Assembly: GCA_001931535.1 (NCBI GenBank)
Contig: CP016211.1
Location: 2,508,501-2,572,500, forward strand
DNA from: Minicystis rosea
GTDB taxonomy: Bacteria > Myxococcota_A > Polyangia > Polyangiales > Polyangiaceae
Direction of reading: 5' to 3'
Length of the DNA stretch: 64,000 bases
Positions 52,470 to 62,062 of this stretch are shown piece by piece. The notes beneath the pieces were generated by a model that saw only the letters and a program-made list of their open reading frames with translations, was not told the origin of the DNA and did not search any database. Position 1 is the stretch's first letter; each line of letters opens with the position of its first letter. The position numbers were made by a program, and so were the translations under genes.

Positions 52470-53681
52470 ATGGCTCTACAGCAGGTAAGACCGGGTGACC
52501 TGATCACCTCCGAGTTCGTGAACGGGCTGATCCAGAAGATCACCACGCTCGAAGCGAGGATCGAGGCGCTCGAAACCGGCGCCGTGGTCTCCGCGCAGTC
52601 GCCCGTCATCACGGCGATCCTCTCGAAAGGCGTCGACGTCTCGACCATCCCCCTCCTGCACACGGGCGAACCACTCGAGATCTACGGCCAGAATTTCGGC
52701 ATCACGCGCGGCGCGCAGAGCGTCTCGTTCAACGGCTTCGCCGTGACCGCCTTCAAATCGGGCACGAACGACGGGCTCCTCCTCATCGACATTCCCTCCA
52801 TCAACGTTCCTGATGGGGGCGTGGGCGTCCTCCTCAAAGTCGGCAACGGATATGCGTCGATCACGCGGACGCTCACCATCGCTCCGCCTTCGCTCCCCAT
52901 TCCGTCGAACGTCATCGACATCTTCTCCGACCCTCCGAGCCCGAATCCCATCGTGCCCTTGAGCTCGGTGCTCTTCGCCTATCGCATCAAATCACGCGCT
53001 GCGCGCACGGCCACGTTCACCCTCGCTCCCCACGTCATCAGCGCCGGTTGGCCCTCCGACACCGCGCTCGACGTGCTCGACGAGTCGAACCAGCCGCTTC
53101 CCCTCAAACAGATCTCCGTCGCGCCGCTCCAGGAGCGGAAGTTCTCCGTGCGTGTCCCCACCGTCCCGAGCGGCGCCGGCAGCAGTGTCGATGTGCAAGT
53201 GACGGCCACGTTCGAGAGCACCGTGGTCGTCAAGACGGCCAGCATCCCCGTGGGCACGCCGGTCGTGCAGCTCTCGTTCTCGGGGACACCGCAGTCCGCC
53301 GACTTCATCAACCTCGCCAACAGCAACACCGATCCATCGGGCGGCACGTTCAACAAGAACGACCCCACGCTGACGGTGAAGGTCAAGAGCGGTTATGTCG
53401 GCAAGGTCTACATCGACACGCTCTTCAACGAAAAAGACACCTACAGCTTCAAGACCCAGACCGTGACAGGGACGAATTGGACCACAGTCGTCGACGGCGC
53501 ATTCGCAGGGCCCGTCGGACCGGATCGCTTCACTGATCCCGGCACCAAGGCTCACTACACCACCGTGGTCAACATCATCCCGAAGGCCGGCGCCAGCGCC
53601 GCCGGCTCCTTCGATTTTCGCATCGAGCGCCAGAATTCGACTCAGGTGATCACCATCCGTTTCCTGCTCGCCCTCGGGTGA
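52470..53681 (+). CDS. eCIS-locus protein with coiled-coil head and IPT-like beta domains (candidate fibre)
   Basis: The 403-residue protein starts MALQQVRPGDLITSEFVNGLIQ with a short coiled coil (KITTLEARIEALE, residues 24-36). An IPT/TIG-like domain follows (GEPLEIYGQNFGITRGAQSVSFNGFAV, 67-93) and then beta-rich segments to the end. A trimerising head followed by beta domains is the design of tail fibres and adhesins, so a receptor-binding or decorating role is inferred. It lacks a signal peptide, as expected for a cytoplasmically assembled particle. Confidence 0.55.
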   Translation: MALQQVRPGDLITSEFVNGLIQKITTLEARIEALETGAVVSAQSPVITAILSKGVDVSTIPLLHTGEPLEIYGQNFGITRGAQSVSFNGFAVTAFKSGTNDGLLLIDIPSINVPDGGVGVLLKVGNGYASITRTLTIAPPSLPIPSNVIDIFSDPPSPNPIVPLSSVLFAYRIKSRAARTATFTLAPHVISAGWPSDTALDVLDESNQPLPLKQISVAPLQERKFSVRVPTVPSGAGSSVDVQVTATFESTVVVKTASIPVGTPVVQLSFSGTPQSADFINLANSNTDPSGGTFNKNDPTLTVKVKSGYVGKVYIDTLFNEKDTYSFKTQTVTGTNWTTVVDGAFAGPVGPDRFTDPGTKAHYTTVVNIIPKAGASAAGSFDFRIERQNSTQVITIRFLLALG

Positions 53682-53764
53682 GCCCCCGTTGGCCGGCCGC
53701 ATCGCCGTCCGCGGCCGAATGAGCGCCGAAAGCTGACAACCAGGTTGAACGCGAGGAGAGATCC

Positions 53765-56446
53765 ATGTCCGTTTGCATCCCTTTCACACACGGAGTTCCA
53801 GGCCAGGACGCGCCTCCCCGGTGGTGGGACACGTCGCAGCCCCCCGACGCCACGACCCCGTTCAATTCGGACTACCTCGATTATCGCTGGGAAGGTGCCT
53901 ATTCCCAGAGCTACGGAACGGGCACCACGCCGGTCACCACGTTCCGCGCGCTCTACCGCCCACATCCCACCAAGGCCAACGGCGCCTATCTCTTCTTCTC
54001 GTGGATCGTTTGGCACGATCTCGACCCGATCGACGTCGCCCACGACGCCGTCTACGTCGGCTTCAAGTGCGCCTCGGAAGACCTCATCGTGCGGGTCATC
54101 CTCTCCAACGACAACACCGACAAGAACGCGCAGACGGCCTATCAAATCGACTTCTACAGCCGCAACACCGACGGCTCGCTGTCGCCGCTCCCCAAGCCCA
54201 ATTGGCTCAAGGATCAGACGGTCGCCCCGACCGCGAGCGATCAAGGCACGGTGCGCGTCTGGCAAGTCACGAAGAACCCGACGGACAGCTATTGGGTCAT
54301 CTCGATGCGTGTCCCCGCCTTCCCGGGCGCGACGCACGACGAGGGCGTGGACCTCACGCCTTCGAGCTTCAAGATGTGGTATTATTACGAGATCTTCACC
54401 GACGCCTTCTCGTCGCCGGATCCGACGCATCCCAGCGCGGGCCTCGTGAAGCTCGCCTGGCCCGAGGGCAAAGTCCCCACGATTTCCGCCGACACCGGCT
54501 CCCAAGTGTTCCCCGGCCCCACGGATTGGGAGAGCTATTCGCTCGGCACCGTGACCGCGAGCGTCCTCACGCCCTCGTGCGCCTCCGGTGTGGGCATCTC
54601 GTTCGGCTACTACGATGTCGGGACCACCGATCCGATCAGCAGCAGCAACCTCAAGTTCGCGCCCCAGATTTCCTCGGACCCGCCTGTCGCCCAGCCTCTC
54701 AACACGTTCTTCATCAAGCCTACGAATCAAACGGGGCACGAGGTCAAGGCCGGCGATCTGCGCGCCAGCATCCGCCTCGCCAACTGGGGCTCGTGCTGCG
54801 GGGCGGACGGCTTCCAGGACGCGCCCATCGTCACGCTGAATGCGGCGGGCACGAACACCAACGAGCTCAACGATCTCCCGTTCTCGAGCGGGGAGGTCAA
54901 ACAGATCTTCACGCTCGGCTGGCGACCTTCGTTCCAATGGGCCGTCAACATGACGGCGCAGCCCGGGCAAACCTATCCGGCGAAGACGCGCCATCAATGC
55001 ATGTTGATCGAGCTCTTCTCCAACAAGTTCACGGGCGGCGGCCCGGACGATCCCGACAGCATCCAATTCATCAACTCGAGCATCTACCGCAACATGGACT
55101 TCGTTCCGGCGTCCACGTACAGCCGCGATGCCGAGATCAGCGTGGTGGGGTTGGAGCCCTTCTCGGTGGAGGGGCGCGACGTCTATCTCTCCGTCGAGAC
55201 ACGGCAGATGAGCAGCAAGCAATCGGAGCCGGGCATCGCTGCGCACCTCGGCGAGATGACCGCCGTGGGGCACGCGAAGTCCTCGGAGGAGCTCGCCGCG
55301 GCGTACGTGAAGGCGGTCCAATCGGGGCAGCTCGACGGCTCGCGGATCGATCAGATTCTCCCGACCGTGCGCGTGCATTGCTACCACGACACGGGGGAGC
55401 GCGAGATCCGCAACGGGCGCACGTACGTCGTCCTCGGGCTGCAGAGCTCGTTCGGCTTCTTCGCGGTTCACGCGGGCGCGCTCGAAGGCTGGCGCTTTGC
55501 CATCGCGGGCGCGAAGCGCATCGCCGAAAACCTCTACGTCGTTCGGGCGCCGAACCACGGCGCGGCGCGCATCACCACCACGCTTCAAGCCGTGGAGCCG
55601 GGGGAGAATCCGCTCCCGCTCGACCCGATCGTGCCTCACGTTCCGCAGGAGCCGAGCGATGGTGACTTCCTCGATCGCCTCCTGCTCCTCATCGATCGGA
55701 TCCTCGCCCTCCTCGACAAGCTCGACGGCTGCGCGAGCCGCATCGATCCCGTGCACGCGCTGCTCCGCCGCGTCGCCCGCGTGATCCGCGCGTTGCCGCT
55801 GCCCGCGGACGCGCGCGACTCGCTCCTCGAGCTGCTCGACGGCCTCGGTGGGCTCCGGGATCGTCTGAGCCTCTTGGCCGCGATGCACCACGTGCTCGAA
55901 GCCATCGAGCATCACCTCCAGGCGCTCGATCGCATCTTCGATCAGCTCCGCGCCGTGGGCCGCGCGCGTCGCGACGCCTTGCTCCAGAAGCTCTTCGGCG
56001 CGGAGGCCGATCGCATCCGCAAGCAGCTCAACGCCGTCGAGGCGCAGGTTTGGGCGCTCGGCGGTCTCTTCGACACGCTCAACAAGCTCGTCGATCTGCT
56101 GAGCCGCGCGGCCGACGGTTGCAAGGACATGGACGCGCTCCACGTCGCGCTCCGCGGCCTCGCGCGCAGCATCGACAAGCTGGCCGCGCTCGGCGCCGGC
56201 CTGGAGAAGCGCTTCCCGTTCCTCGACAAGCTCATCCCCACGGCCGACGCGAAGGGCGGCGCGCTCGCGAAGCAGCTCGACCTGGTCCATCAGAGCGCGG
56301 CGCAGCTCGACGAAATCGCCAAGATCCTCGACGGCCTCCCCGAGCACCTCACCGCCCTGCAAAAGGCCGCGAAGGAGCTCGACGCCATCGACTACCACGA
56401 GCTCTCGCGCGTCGCCGATCAGCTCCACAAGGCGGCCTTCGGCTGA
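53765..56446 (+). CDS. Large eCIS-locus protein: beta domain plus long helical C-terminus
   Basis: The 893-residue protein has a beta-rich first 470 residues (FRALYRPHPTKANGAYLFFSWIVWHDLDPIDV, YYEIFTDAFSSPDPTHP) of unknown family. A middle part holds a SVVGLEPFSVEGRDVYLSVETR strand. From about 620 to the end is a long Leu/Asp/Arg-rich helical region (LDRLLLLIDRILALLDKLDGC, LRGLARSIDKLAALGAGLEKRFPFLDKLIP). Such heptad-rich tails suit tape-measure, fibre or cargo-docking proteins. GAGGAG precedes the ATG. A structured inverted repeat follows its stop directly. Confidence 0.55.
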   Translation: MSVCIPFTHGVPGQDAPPRWWDTSQPPDATTPFNSDYLDYRWEGAYSQSYGTGTTPVTTFRALYRPHPTKANGAYLFFSWIVWHDLDPIDVAHDAVYVGFKCASEDLIVRVILSNDNTDKNAQTAYQIDFYSRNTDGSLSPLPKPNWLKDQTVAPTASDQGTVRVWQVTKNPTDSYWVISMRVPAFPGATHDEGVDLTPSSFKMWYYYEIFTDAFSSPDPTHPSAGLVKLAWPEGKVPTISADTGSQVFPGPTDWESYSLGTVTASVLTPSCASGVGISFGYYDVGTTDPISSSNLKFAPQISSDPPVAQPLNTFFIKPTNQTGHEVKAGDLRASIRLANWGSCCGADGFQDAPIVTLNAAGTNTNELNDLPFSSGEVKQIFTLGWRPSFQWAVNMTAQPGQTYPAKTRHQCMLIELFSNKFTGGGPDDPDSIQFINSSIYRNMDFVPASTYSRDAEISVVGLEPFSVEGRDVYLSVETRQMSSKQSEPGIAAHLGEMTAVGHAKSSEELAAAYVKAVQSGQLDGSRIDQILPTVRVHCYHDTGEREIRNGRTYVVLGLQSSFGFFAVHAGALEGWRFAIAGAKRIAENLYVVRAPNHGAARITTTLQAVEPGENPLPLDPIVPHVPQEPSDGDFLDRLLLLIDRILALLDKLDGCASRIDPVHALLRRVARVIRALPLPADARDSLLELLDGLGGLRDRLSLLAAMHHVLEAIEHHLQALDRIFDQLRAVGRARRDALLQKLFGAEADRIRKQLNAVEAQVWALGGLFDTLNKLVDLLSRAADGCKDMDALHVALRGLARSIDKLAALGAGLEKRFPFLDKLIPTADAKGGALAKQLDLVHQSAAQLDEIAKILDGLPEHLTALQKAAKELDAIDYHELSRVADQLHKAAFG

Positions 56447-56569
56447 AGATGTGTCGATGACTGCTTCGCGAGCGCCCCGCCGTTAGGGCGGCCGACCGAG
56501 GAATCCTCGGCGATTTTGAGGGGGCCAACCGACGCGGCGGGGCGCGTAGCAGCAATTATCGACACATCT
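56447..56569. repeat. Nested inverted repeats forming a long hairpin
   Basis: AGATGTGTCGAT at 56447-56458 is perfectly complementary to 56558-56569. Inside, GCGCCCCGCCG (56472-56482) pairs with 56535-56545, CTGCT pairs with AGCAG between them, and CCGAGGA/TCCTCGG (56496-56510) closes a third stem. It begins directly after the stop of the gene at 53765-56446 and lies before the AAA+ gene. It could terminate or process the transcript, or be a small mobile repeat. Confidence 0.75.
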
Positions 56570-56610
56570 CGAGCACACCACGCGGGCGGGCAGGGGTTCA
56601 CGAGATCCGA

Positions 56611-58662
56611 ATGGCTACCAGCGAATCGTCTCTCCTCGCCGATCTCCCCGCCACGCCCGCGGGGCACTTCAAGCTCCATCTCCTCGCCACCGCGTTCCAC
56701 GTCATCGAGCAGGCCGCCGCCTCGTTCCCTTCGGCGGACGCCCTGCTCGAACAATTCCCTTTCCTCGTCGGCTACCTCGAAGAGACGTCCGTGCCCGCCG
56801 AGCGCGGTCCCGAGTTCTGGACCGATCTCGTACGTGCCTTCGAAGCACGCGTTTCGGGGCACTTGCCCATTCGCGCGTTGAGAGAGGTCGCAGGCCTCGA
56901 TCACCGCACCATCACGCTGCTCTGCGCGGTCGGCCTCATCGAAGAGGACGCGCGCTTCGGCGCGCTCTTCGATGCTTTGCAAGACGCGAGCGCGCTGCGC
57001 CGCCCCACGCTCGGTCTGCTCAACGCTTGGTGGCGCGAGCAGATCGACGGCGGGGAAGTGCGCGCGCGCCTGCGCCGACTGCGCGAGCTCGGCCTCGTGC
57101 AAGCGGCGAATCCAGAGGCGCCCCGCAGTGAATGGGCGCTGCACGCACCCGCGCTCGTCTGGGATGCATTTCGCGGCGAAGCTCAAGCATCGCCTGCGCC
57201 CCACCTGCGATATCGCGCGGCGGACGAGCTGCCTTCGCTTTCGACATTGATCCTCCCCGACGATCTCGGCGCCTCGCTCGCGCGCGTGCCGGCGCTGTTC
57301 GACGCGGGCGAGGCTCGCACGCTGGTGGTGCGCGGCCCACGACACAACGGACGGCGCACCGTGATCGGCGCCGTCGCGCGCTCGCTTGGCCGCGGCATGC
57401 TCGAGGTCTCCGGCGTCACGCGGCCCGACGACGATCGCTTTCGCACGCTCGGCGTGCTCGCCACGCTCCTCCGCGCCATGCCCGTGATCGTCTTGGATCC
57501 AAGCCCAGGCGAGACGATCGACGTGCCCGCGCTCCCTGGATACGACGGGCCCATCGGCGTCGTCCTCGGCAAGCACGGCGGCATCTCCGGCGCGGGCGCT
57601 TCCGAGGCGCTCACCCTCACCATTCCCATGCCCGATCCCGAAGCGCGCCGCCGTCATTGGGACGCGGGCTTCGATGGCCATCGCACCGCCGCCGCCGACA
57701 CCATCGCTGCCCGCTTCCGCATGACCAGCGGCAACATCCGCCGCGCAGCGTCGCTCGCCCGTGCCTATGCGGCCATGCGCGACGGCGCCGAGGTCGTCGC
57801 GACGGATGTGCGCGACGCGAGCCGCGCCCTTCATCGCCAAGCGCTCGACACGCTCGCCACGCGCATGTCCGTTACGGGATCGCTCGCGCACCTCGCGGCC
57901 TCGCCCGACACGCTCCGCGATCTGCGCGAGGTCGAAGCGCGCTGCCGCCATCGCGAGCGGCTCTCCACGCTCGTCGGCGACGCGCTTCGCGGGCAGATGA
58001 ACCCCGGCGTGCGCGCGCTCTTCCAAGGCCCGAGCGGCACCGGCAAGACGCTGGCCGCCAAGCTCCTCGCCGCCGATTTGGGCATGGATCTCTATCGCGT
58101 CGAGCTCTCCAGCGTGGTGAGCAAATTCATCGGCGAGACGGAGAAGAACCTGAGCCAGATCTTCGCGCTCGCCGAGGAGCTCGACATCGTGCTCCTGCTC
58201 GACGAAGGCGACTCGCTCCTCACCCAGCGCACGGCCGTTCAAACCTCGAACGATCGTTACGCCAACCTCGAGACCAACTACCTCCTTCAACGTATCGAGT
58301 CCTTCGAAGGCATCCTCATCGTCACCACCAACGCCGGTGACATGATCGACGGCGCCTTTCAGCGCCGCATGGATGTCGTCGTCGACTTCCGCCTCCCCGA
58401 AGCGGCCGAGCGCCTCGCCATCTGGCATCTCCACCTCGGCCGCGATCACACCGTCGACGCGCCCTGGCTGCGCGAGATCTGTTTTCGCTGCGCGTTCACC
58501 GGCGGCCAAATCAAGAACGCCGTCCTCCACGCCTCGCTCCTCGCCTTGAACGAAGGGGCGCCCGTGGGCACGAGCCACGTCGAGGCCGCGGTGCAGCGCG
58601 AATACCGCAAGATGGGTGGTGTCTATCCGCTGCGCCGCCGCGACAACGGAGGCCTCCGCTAA
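56611..58662 (+). CDS. eCIS AAA+ ATPase (Afp15-like)
   Basis: The 683-residue protein has a helical N-terminal region (to about 200), a degenerate P-loop-like middle (TLVVRGPRHNGRRTVIGAVARSL near 235) and a canonical C-terminal AAA+ module. The module shows Walker A GPSGTGKT near 474, Walker B IVLLLDEGDSLL near 528, sensor ILIVTTNAGDMI, and an arginine finger in AFQRRMDVVVDFRLPE. Afp15/Pvc15-type ATPases are needed for particle maturation or cargo loading. It directly precedes the cargo gene, whose start lies two bases after its stop, consistent with cargo handling. Confidence 0.88.
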   Translation: MATSESSLLADLPATPAGHFKLHLLATAFHVIEQAAASFPSADALLEQFPFLVGYLEETSVPAERGPEFWTDLVRAFEARVSGHLPIRALREVAGLDHRTITLLCAVGLIEEDARFGALFDALQDASALRRPTLGLLNAWWREQIDGGEVRARLRRLRELGLVQAANPEAPRSEWALHAPALVWDAFRGEAQASPAPHLRYRAADELPSLSTLILPDDLGASLARVPALFDAGEARTLVVRGPRHNGRRTVIGAVARSLGRGMLEVSGVTRPDDDRFRTLGVLATLLRAMPVIVLDPSPGETIDVPALPGYDGPIGVVLGKHGGISGAGASEALTLTIPMPDPEARRRHWDAGFDGHRTAAADTIAARFRMTSGNIRRAASLARAYAAMRDGAEVVATDVRDASRALHRQALDTLATRMSVTGSLAHLAASPDTLRDLREVEARCRHRERLSTLVGDALRGQMNPGVRALFQGPSGTGKTLAAKLLAADLGMDLYRVELSSVVSKFIGETEKNLSQIFALAEELDIVLLLDEGDSLLTQRTAVQTSNDRYANLETNYLLQRIESFEGILIVTTNAGDMIDGAFQRRMDVVVDFRLPEAAERLAIWHLHLGRDHTVDAPWLREICFRCAFTGGQIKNAVLHASLLALNEGAPVGTSHVEAAVQREYRKMGGVYPLRRRDNGGLR

Positions 58663-58664
58663 CC

Positions 58665-61600
58665 GTGCCTGCCGTCGCCCGCGCCCGCCGGCCCTCGCCC
58701 AAGGCCCTCGCGGCCCCGCAGGCGGACCCTCGCTTCAAGAAGCTGATGGGGCAGCTCAAGAAGAGCGCGAGCACGGTCAAACAGCATCCGCCCGCCGCCA
58801 AGAAAGCCACGGAAGCGCAGGCCGCAGCCAAGGGCCCGGCCAACGAAAAGCTCGCCGGCGCCAAGGCCAACCAAGTCGACAAGATGAAAGCCGCCGAGGG
58901 CAAGAAGCCCGAATCGAGCGGCTTTCTCGCGCTCCTGCGCGCCGAAATCGAAAAGGTGATGCCCCAGAATTTGGACCAAGCGGACAAATTCATGAAGGGC
59001 GGTGAGAAGGAGCAAATCAAAGGCGCCGCCTCGGGCAACGTCAGCCAGCAAAAGCAGGACGCCGCGGGCCCTGTCCAACAAGCATCCAGCGCCGCGCCCA
59101 ACACCTCCGGTGTGCCCGAGAAGGCCGCCACTCCAATCCCGAAGAGCCGTCGCCCGCGCCGCCCGGCGTCGACACGACCAATGCCGTCCCCGCGCCCAAG
59201 CCCGACGCGGCCATCACCCAAGAGGCGACGAAGCAGGACGCCGATCAACAGCTCAAGGACGCCGAGGTCACCGAGCCGCAGCTCAAGAAGGCCAACGATC
59301 CTCGCTTCAGCGCCGTCCTCACGGCCAAGAGCGAGACCGTCAAAGTCGCCGATACCTCACCTGGCAAATATCGAGTCGGGGAGAAGCTCGCGCTCGTGCA
59401 GGGCGTCGCCAAGGCCGCCGGCGACGCCAAAAAGGGACTCGCCGCTGCGCACGGCATCAAGAGCAAGAGCGGCGTCGCGGTCAAGACCCGCCAGCAGCTC
59501 GCCAAAGAGAAGGACGAGGCCGAACGCAAGAAGGTCACCGACACCATCGAGGGCATCTACACCGAGACCAAGACCACCGTCGAAAAGAAGCTCTCCACCC
59601 TGGAGACCGACGTCGGCACCCGCTTCGACAGCGGCATGAATGCGGCCCTCTCCAACATGCAGAGTTGGGCCAACCGCGAGATCGACAAATTCAAGGACGA
59701 CCGTTACAGCGGCATCATTGGCAAAGGCCGTTGGCTCGCGGACCTCTTCCGCCCCGCGCCCGAGGGCATCAAACAGATCCTCCGCCAAGCGCGGACCCGC
59801 TTCGCCGCGGAGATGGACGCCCTCGCGGTCGAGATCTCGAGCTCCGTCGATCGCCGCCTCAAAGAAGCGAAGGACGAGGTCGCGCGCGGTCAGAAGCGCA
59901 TCGATCAATACGTGAAGAGCCTGCCCAAGAACCTGCAATCGGTGGGCAAGGACGCGCAGGCCAAGGTCGCCGAGCGCTTCAAAGAGCTCGAATCCAGCAT
60001 CGACGACAAGGCGAACGAGCTCGCCCAACAGCTCGCGCAAAAATACAAGGAGGCATTCGACAAGGCCGATCAAGCCTTGAAGAAGATGGAGGAGGAGAAC
60101 GCCGGCGCCTTGAAGAAGCTCGCCGACAAGATCGGTGAGGTCATCAAGGCCATCCTCGAGTTCAAAGAGAAGCTGATGGCCGTCATCAAGAAGGGCGCCG
60201 AGGTGATCAAGAAGATCCTCGAAGACCCCATCGGCTTCATCGGAAACCTCATCGGCGCGCTCAAACAGGGCTTTGGCCAGTTCGTCTCCAACATCGGCAA
60301 GCACCTCAAGGCCGGCTTCTTCAAATGGCTCCTCGGCCCGCTGGGCGAGGCCGGAATCACGCTCCCCACCGATCTCAACGTGTGGTCGGTGCTCAAGCTG
60401 ATCCTCGATGTCCTCGGCCTCACCGTGCCCTGGATCAAGGCCGAGGCGACGAAGCTCGTCGGCGCCCGGAACATGGCCATCATCGAGAAGCTCATCGAAT
60501 ACATCATGATCACCATCCGGGGCGGCCCGAAGGCGCTCTGGGCGAAGCTCAAGGAGGATCTCTCCAATCTCAAGGAGATGGTCATCGACGCCATTCAAAC
60601 GTGGCTGATCGAGACCGTCGTCAAGTCCGCGGTCGCCAAGGTCGTGTCGATGTTCAACCCCGTCGGCGCGATCGTTCAAGCGATCATCATGATTTACAAC
60701 GTGGTGATGTGGGTCATCAACAATGCCTCACGCATCGTTGAGCTCATCTCCGCGGTGGTCGACTCGGCGGCCGCCATCGCCGCCGGCAACATCGCCGGCG
60801 CGGCCAACTGGATCGAAAAGGCCCTCGCCGACTTCATCCCCATCGCCATCGACTTCCTCGCCCGCCTCCTCGGCCTCGGCGGCTTCGCCGCCAAGGTGAA
60901 AGGCTTCATCGAAAAGGTCCAAGGGAAGGTCCGCGCTGCCGTGCTCTCGTGGCTGAAGAAGGCCTGGGAGTGGGTGAAGAAGATGTTCGGGAAGCTCCTT
61001 GGGCGGGGGAAGGAGAAGCCGAAGGACAAGAGCAAGAGCGACGCCGAGCACGCCCGCATCGGGAAGGCGACGAAGGCCGTCCTCGCGCAACCGGCCGCAA
61101 AGGACGTCGCCGGCGATGCGCTCGTCAAGGACAGGCAGGCGAAGGCCAAGCAGCTCGAAGCGCAATACAACCCAGAGCTGGGGCCGGACGTGAAGATGAG
61201 GATCACCGTGAAGTCGCCCGACAAGGACGGCAAGGTGGGCTTCCACATCCACATCGGCCCGAACGATTTCGACACGGATGGCAGCGCGGAGGGCGCGGGC
61301 TTCACCGGGGTGCTGCCACTGTATCGAGGGATCTATTACACACCCGAAAAGTTCTCTCGTGAAGACTACAAGGAGCAGATCAAACCGACCAAGCCGCCAC
61401 GAAAGGCGGTTTACAGCGCGGCGGCGATCGAGCTCGCCGGTGGGAAGACTCCAGACGGCTCGGATGTGCCCGAGCCCGTGCTCGAGGCGGCGGCAGCGAC
61501 CGTGAGGGCCGAGCTCGAGCAGAAGGGAAGGACGCCTCCCGTCCAAAAGTGGTGGTCCGACAAGAAGCAGGAGTTCGCGAATACCCGCGCCGCGCTCTTG

Positions 61601-62062
61601 CAGCGCTACGTGAACAAGTACGGCGAGTTCGGCAAGGAGCTCAAGACGAAGGAGGAGGACGCCTACAAAGGGCTTTCGTTCACGAAGGTGCCATTCATCT
61701 CCACCACCAAGAAGGCCATCCACGCGGCGAGATACGCCGTCGGTGCGAAGCTCAACGAGGACATCAAGAGACGAAATCGCGGAATCGTGGGGCGGGTCTT
61801 CGTCTACTTGTTTACGAAAGACGATCTGCAGAGGTTGGGCGCTACCGACATCAAGCAGGAGCAGACGAGCAAGACGGTCAAGATTCACCCACACGTCATC
61901 AAGGAGAGCGAGGTGACGTTCACTGGCAGCGTCCCCGGTCAGAACATGGTTGGCCAGGTCGACGCGCACGTGAAGCACAGCGCCAACACCGTCGCCAAGG
62001 CGGCGGAGAACGTTGCCACGACGAACGCCGGCGGTAAGGAGATTGGCAAATGGGACTCCTGA
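58665..62062 (+). CDS. eCIS cargo/toxin-like protein with C-terminal ADP-ribosyltransferase-like domain (frameshifted in this sequence)
   Basis: Read with one base restored near 59138-59140, it has 1132 residues. The first 260 (HPPAAKKATEAQAA, FLALLRAEIEKVMPQNLDQADKFMKGG, then KKANDPRFSAVLTAK) are the conserved N-terminus of eCIS-associated cargo proteins. A long helical middle has a hydrophobic core around 550-770 (WIEKALADFIPIAIDFLARLLGLGGFAAKVKGFIEKV). After a Lys linker the last 250 residues differ. LYRGIYY has Arg near 888, FISTTKKAIHAARYAVG has Ser near 1013, and KESEVTFTG has Glu 1081 and 1083. This is the order of R-S-E ADP-ribosyltransferases. GTG start two bases after the AAA+ stop. 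The enzyme call is inference; a tape-measure role for the middle is an alternative. Confidence 0.7.

Noticed and set aside
53642..56428. A 900-codon minus-strand frame with leucine-rich translation opposite 53765-56446
   Set aside because: The plus-strand frame has a ribosome site, proper start and normal third-position bias; the minus frame lacks a start context and fits antisense composition.
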